A DNA stretch of 64,000 nucleotides, taken from the NCBI RefSeq assembly GCF_021533215.1, contig NZ_JAJNKA010000004.1:124001-188000 (forward strand), read 5' to 3'. A model generated the notes under the pieces. That model ran no database searches and was not told the DNA's origin. It saw only the letters and a program-made list of their open reading frames with translations. Each line of letters begins with the position of its first letter. The stretch's first letter is position 1. The stretch is from Portibacter lacus (GTDB lineage Bacteria; Bacteroidota; Bacteroidia; Chitinophagales; Saprospiraceae). Positions 60,976-64,000 of this stretch are shown piece after piece. The position numbers and the translations under genes are program-made.

Positions 60976-61830
60976 TTAATATGTCTTTGTCATATCTTTG
61001 TCTACTAAAATTATAAAGTCAGCTTTTGCCAATTCTGATTTTGGTGTATCCGTCATATCAGTAGAAATCGTTAATACTTTTAAAGCTGGATTATACTCAT
61101 TTAGATACCAGATAATACCTTCGAAATTATCAGAATGATATTTTCCATTCAAATGAACAAATTTCTTATTGGTTTCATAATTTTCATTTATACTATAAGC
61201 CATAGTCGCATCTTTCACAGCCTGAGACTTAGGAAAGTTTTCTCCAGCATGGCCTTCCATCATATTCAGCATCTTCACATAACCTGGCAAACTCGCATCA
61301 TATGGAATCGGTAAAGGAGCGATATAAGCTTTCTCTTCTGCCACTAAGGATTCTATCGATTCAAATCCTTGCTTATAAACCATCGACGCATATGTTCGCG
61401 GAATATTACTAGCGATGACTTTGATATCATTCTCTTTAGCATAGTCTACAATCGGCGCATAATCTGTTTTATAATTATTCCACAACCTAGCATCTTCTTC
61501 TAATTTCTTAGCATCGATGCTTCCATCTAAGTAATTATTTAGTGCCTCTTGATTATCTCTTTCGAACATCTCTAAACCAACAATTAAATTATTGTCTTTA
61601 TCCAGCTCTTTAATGAGTTTTAATTGTAACCAATGGCTAATCGGATCATTATGCATTTCTCCAAAGAAAATAACGTCCGCATTTTTTGCTTTCTTGAGCA
61701 ATTTTTTGAAATTGGATTTTTTTAGAGATTCAGTGAATATTTGATGTGATTCCGCAGATTGTGCAGTAGAAATCGCAATGGATACGAAAACTAAGAGAAT
61801 TATTAAGTAGACATTTTTAACTTTAACCAT
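60976..61830 (-). CDS. ChaN-family (heme/iron-regulated) protein
   Basis: Start 61830 is chosen since the signal peptide begins there (MVKVKNVYLIILLVFVSIAI, ending STAQ); an in-frame ATG at 61878 would extend into the divergent gene. The mature protein has the ChaN/Haem_bd_uptake pattern VIFFGEMHNDPISHWLQLKLI, LIVGLEMFERDNQEALNNYL, YAPIVDYAKENDIKVIASNIPR and KFVHLNGKYHSDNFEGIIWYL. ChaN proteins are periplasmic or lipid-anchored, related to EreA/TIKI peptidases, and bind heme in Campylobacter. No heme-uptake genes are adjacent. Its start codon overlaps that of the divergent serine hydrolase. Confidence 0.87.
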   Translation of the reverse strand: MVKVKNVYLIILLVFVSIAISTAQSAESHQIFTESLKKSNFKKLLKKAKNADVIFFGEMHNDPISHWLQLKLIKELDKDNNLIVGLEMFERDNQEALNNYLDGSIDAKKLEEDARLWNNYKTDYAPIVDYAKENDIKVIASNIPRTYASMVYKQGFESIESLVAEEKAYIAPLPIPYDASLPGYVKMLNMMEGHAGENFPKSQAVKDATMAYSINENYETNKKFVHLNGKYHSDNFEGIIWYLNEYNPALKVLTISTDMTDTPKSELAKADFIILVDKDMTKTY

Positions 61831-63073
61831 GGTTACAAATATTAGATTTTTAAGTTTATTTCTTTTTTTATCGTTCAATTTAAACGCTCAGGAATCATTA
61901 AAGCAATTTCAAAGCCAGATTGATTCGATTGTGACAAATGCTATTGATTCTATGGCATTTCCTGGAGCTCAAGTCCTCATTATACACAAAAATAAAACAT
62001 TAATTCATAAAGCTTATGGATATCACACCTATGATCACATTACACCTGTGGATACAACCCATCTTTATGATTTAGCTTCTGTTACAAAAGTAATGGGTGG
62101 AGGTCTTGCATTGATGAAATTGCAAGAAAAAGGAAAATTTAATCCTAATATGCTTCTTAAAGAAACCCACCCTTCTTTTAAGAACACAGATAAAGCAGAC
62201 TTCACATGGCAGAGCATTCTTGCACATCAAGCCAAGTTGAAACCCTACATTGTTTTCTGGCAAACGGCAAAACGAAAGAACGGTCGATACAAATGGAGAA
62301 CCTTTTCTTATACCCAAAACAAATACAACAACATTCAAATAGATGATGAAATATTTCTGCACAGAAGGTATGCTCGAAAGATTGAAAAATTAATCAAAAA
62401 ATCACCATTGAACTCCGAAGCAAAATACCTTTATTCAGGATTAGGATTTCTGCTCATTCCAGACTTCGTCGAAAGAACTTCGGGAATGCCTTTAGACCAG
62501 TTTCTAAAAAAGGAAGTATATGAACCTTTAGATTTAGATCGTATCACTTTTCAGCCTTCTAAATATTTTCCTCTTGAAGAAATTGTACCAACAGAAATAG
62601 ACACCTTCTTTCGACATAAATTAGTACACGGTTATGTTCATGATGAGAACGCATCTATGCTTAACGGTGTTTCTACCAATGCTGGCTTATTCTCTAATGC
62701 TAGATCGTTAGGAACAATTGGTGAAGCTTTACTAGCAAAGGATGATAAAATATTTGACCATCAGATTGTAGCACAGTATACTTCTGTTCAGTTTCCAGAA
62801 AATGATAATAGACGAGGTCTTGTTTTCGACAAACCCATGTTAACATATAAGGCCGGTAGCTCCTATGTGGCAGAATCTGCAAGTCCATCTTCATTTGGTC
62901 ATAGTGGGTTCACTGGAACTTTTATATGGATGGATCCAGAGTACGACCTAATTGTTATATTCCTCAGTAATAGAGTTTATCCCTACCGAAGCAATCGAAA
63001 ATTGTACAGCATGAATTTCAGACCTGATTTGCAACAGTTAGCATACGATTACCTCCTTAAAAACAAAAATTGA
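61829..63073 (+). CDS. Serine hydrolase, class C beta-lactamase/PBP fold
   Basis: This 414-residue exported protein (signal peptide MVTNIRFLSLFLFLSFNLNA) has the SxxK motif at Ser84-Lys87 (LASVTKVMGG), the Tyr motif YLYSGLGFLL, and a C-terminal HSGFTGT in place of KTG. This is the esterase/beta-lactamase-like (EstB, PBP4*) family. FPGAQVLIIHKNKTLIHKAYGY and FVERTSGMPLDQFLKKEVYEPL are standard. It may be a peptidoglycan D,D-peptidase or an esterase. It overlaps the next gene by 4 bases (TTGA). Confidence 0.88.
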   Translation: MVTNIRFLSLFLFLSFNLNAQESLKQFQSQIDSIVTNAIDSMAFPGAQVLIIHKNKTLIHKAYGYHTYDHITPVDTTHLYDLASVTKVMGGGLALMKLQEKGKFNPNMLLKETHPSFKNTDKADFTWQSILAHQAKLKPYIVFWQTAKRKNGRYKWRTFSYTQNKYNNIQIDDEIFLHRRYARKIEKLIKKSPLNSEAKYLYSGLGFLLIPDFVERTSGMPLDQFLKKEVYEPLDLDRITFQPSKYFPLEEIVPTEIDTFFRHKLVHGYVHDENASMLNGVSTNAGLFSNARSLGTIGEALLAKDDKIFDHQIVAQYTSVQFPENDNRRGLVFDKPMLTYKAGSSYVAESASPSSFGHSGFTGTFIWMDPEYDLIVIFLSNRVYPYRSNRKLYSMNFRPDLQQLAYDYLLKNKN

Positions 63074-63990
63074 AACGTCCCTGGAAAATAGTCATTTTTT
63101 GGTTTACACTACTTCCACTTCATGCCCAAACGGATAGTTCATACATTGACTTCAGCGCCTATGTTAAATTAGACAGCATTATGATAACAGCTGAACGCGG
63201 TGGTTTTAGCGTTGAGGAATTTATTAAAATTATCCAACAAGACAATTCCCTAGAGCAATCATTTAATAACCTTAGACAGATATCATACACCTATTCGAAT
63301 GATATTCGCTTTCATAATAATAAAGGTGCAATTAAAGCAAGTTATCAAAGCCAAAACAAACAAAGCTATAACGGTCTCTGTCAATGGATGGAAGTGCTGG
63401 AAGAATCAGCAAGTGGTGACTATTACAATCGCTTTGGTAATTATAATTATTACACGTCAGATCTCTATGATCGAGTTTTTTACCAATCTAGCATTCCGTG
63501 CGAGAAGAGAGCACAAGTAGCAAAGGTTAGCCGCGCTAAGAAAATATTAGAGCGTAGAATAGATGAATTAAAGAAATTGATTTATACGCCAGGAAAGGAA
63601 GCCAATATTCCGTTAATCGGCAGTAAAACAGCTATTTTCTCAGAAGAAATGATCGAACACTATGATTTTTCTCTTAAATCTAATGGAGAATCCTATGTGT
63701 TTACAGCAACCATTAATCCATTCTACAATCAAGAAAACCCAGACGGATCAGTCGTAAAATACCTAGAGGTAAAGATGGCGAAAGAGAACTTTCAGGTTCT
63801 ATCTAGAAAATACAAGCTACAATATAATGCTGGCATTTATCGCTTCGATATTTTGATGATGGTCGCGCTAGAAAAGCATGATGATTTATATATTCCTGTC
63901 GAAATAAAATATGACGGTTATTGGAAAATCGTTGGAAAACGAAAAGAAAATTGTACTTTTCGCTTTAATTTTATAGATTTTATAGAGTGA
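63070..63990 (+). CDS. Secreted protein of unknown function
   Basis: The 306-residue protein starts at TTG 63070, overlapping the serine hydrolase stop (TTGA), with a signal peptide (MKRPWKIVIFWFTLLPLHAQ). I do not recognise a family. It has a Tyr/Asn-rich segment with YYNRFGNYNYYTSDLYDRVFY, a basic helix (SRAKKILERRIDELKKLIYTPG), and strand-rich second half (YDFSLKSNGESYVFTATINPFYN, YLEVKMAKENFQVLSRKYKLQYN, YIPVEIKYDGYWKIVGK). The second half looks like one open beta-sheet of the kind seen in LolA/carboxypeptidase-like lipid- or outer-membrane-associated proteins. Expression is probably coupled to the serine hydrolase. Confidence 0.65.
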   Translation: MKRPWKIVIFWFTLLPLHAQTDSSYIDFSAYVKLDSIMITAERGGFSVEEFIKIIQQDNSLEQSFNNLRQISYTYSNDIRFHNNKGAIKASYQSQNKQSYNGLCQWMEVLEESASGDYYNRFGNYNYYTSDLYDRVFYQSSIPCEKRAQVAKVSRAKKILERRIDELKKLIYTPGKEANIPLIGSKTAIFSEEMIEHYDFSLKSNGESYVFTATINPFYNQENPDGSVVKYLEVKMAKENFQVLSRKYKLQYNAGIYRFDILMMVALEKHDDLYIPVEIKYDGYWKIVGKRKENCTFRFNFIDFIE

Positions 63991-64000
63991 TGAAGGATAT

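Overview
This AT-rich window comes from a member of the Bacteroidota, probably a marine gliding or surface-associated lineage of the Saprospiria/Lewinella or Flavobacteriia kind. The evidence is direct. Several secreted proteins end in type IX secretion (T9SS) sorting domains: type A at 1-1175, 3804-5429, 37593-38348 and 50334-52706, and a gliding-motility-associated type B tail on the 15828-20921 protein. NusB has the long Bacteroidota N-terminal extension. The BT_3928/DUF1599 pair is present. Shine-Dalgarno sequences are rare, and TAnnTTTG-type -7 boxes precede some genes. Exact genus cannot be read from the sequence. No rRNA, tRNA, CRISPR array, transposase or prophage gene was seen.

Layout. 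1-5.4 kb is the end of a polysaccharide-degradation cluster: a truncated beta-helix protein, a DUF4861 lipoprotein, a GH105-type unsaturated uronyl hydrolase and a secreted PQQ-type sugar dehydrogenase. 5.4-9 kb is a minus-strand guaA / binding-protein lipoprotein / trmH operon. 9.2-13 kb holds an OmpA-like protein, nusB and BT_3928-DUF1599. 13.2-15.8 kb is a tightly overlapping DMT transporter / YigZ / lycopene cyclase operon, converging on a 1697-residue PKD-repeat adhesin. 21.4-28.9 kb holds coaE, rocD, a DUF481 protein, and a giant TPR protein with its outer-membrane barrel partner. 29.4-32 kb is a double-AAA ATPase. 32.4-35 kb is an fdx-iscX-kdsC-ubiA-maf operon. 35-39.7 kb has folD-prmA, a T9SS cargo, a DUF1080 lipoprotein and a TfoX-like protein. 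39.9-45.5 kb has a DUF5916 barrel and a patatin/amidohydrolase gene pair. 46-48.9 kb is an acyltransferase / isoaspartyl peptidase / GNAT operon. 48.9-54.9 kb has miaA, a thioesterase, a choice-of-anchor-B protein, an SLC45-like MFS transporter and a DinB-like protein. 55-64 kb has hisC, a Cys-rich lipoprotein, a metallophosphoesterase operon, an M28 peptidase, a flavodoxin-fold reductase, a ChaN-like protein, a serine hydrolase and an unknown secreted protein.

Most genes are housekeeping or envelope functions. The least explained content lies between and beside genes: a four-copy ~99-bp tandem repeat (28.9-29.3 kb); a G-quadruplex-prone array in front of the PKD adhesin; REP-like palindromes and two ~175-bp repeats that carry copies of the GNAT gene tail (45.65-46.1 kb); and a well-formed intrinsic terminator on the minus strand at 39.69 kb with no gene to terminate, which suggests a small RNA. 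Among proteins, the duplicated-domain double-AAA ATPase, the patatin-amidohydrolase pair and the small two-zinc-ribbon lipoprotein are the best candidates for undescribed biology. I did not find a complete new multi-gene system that I could defend as such.
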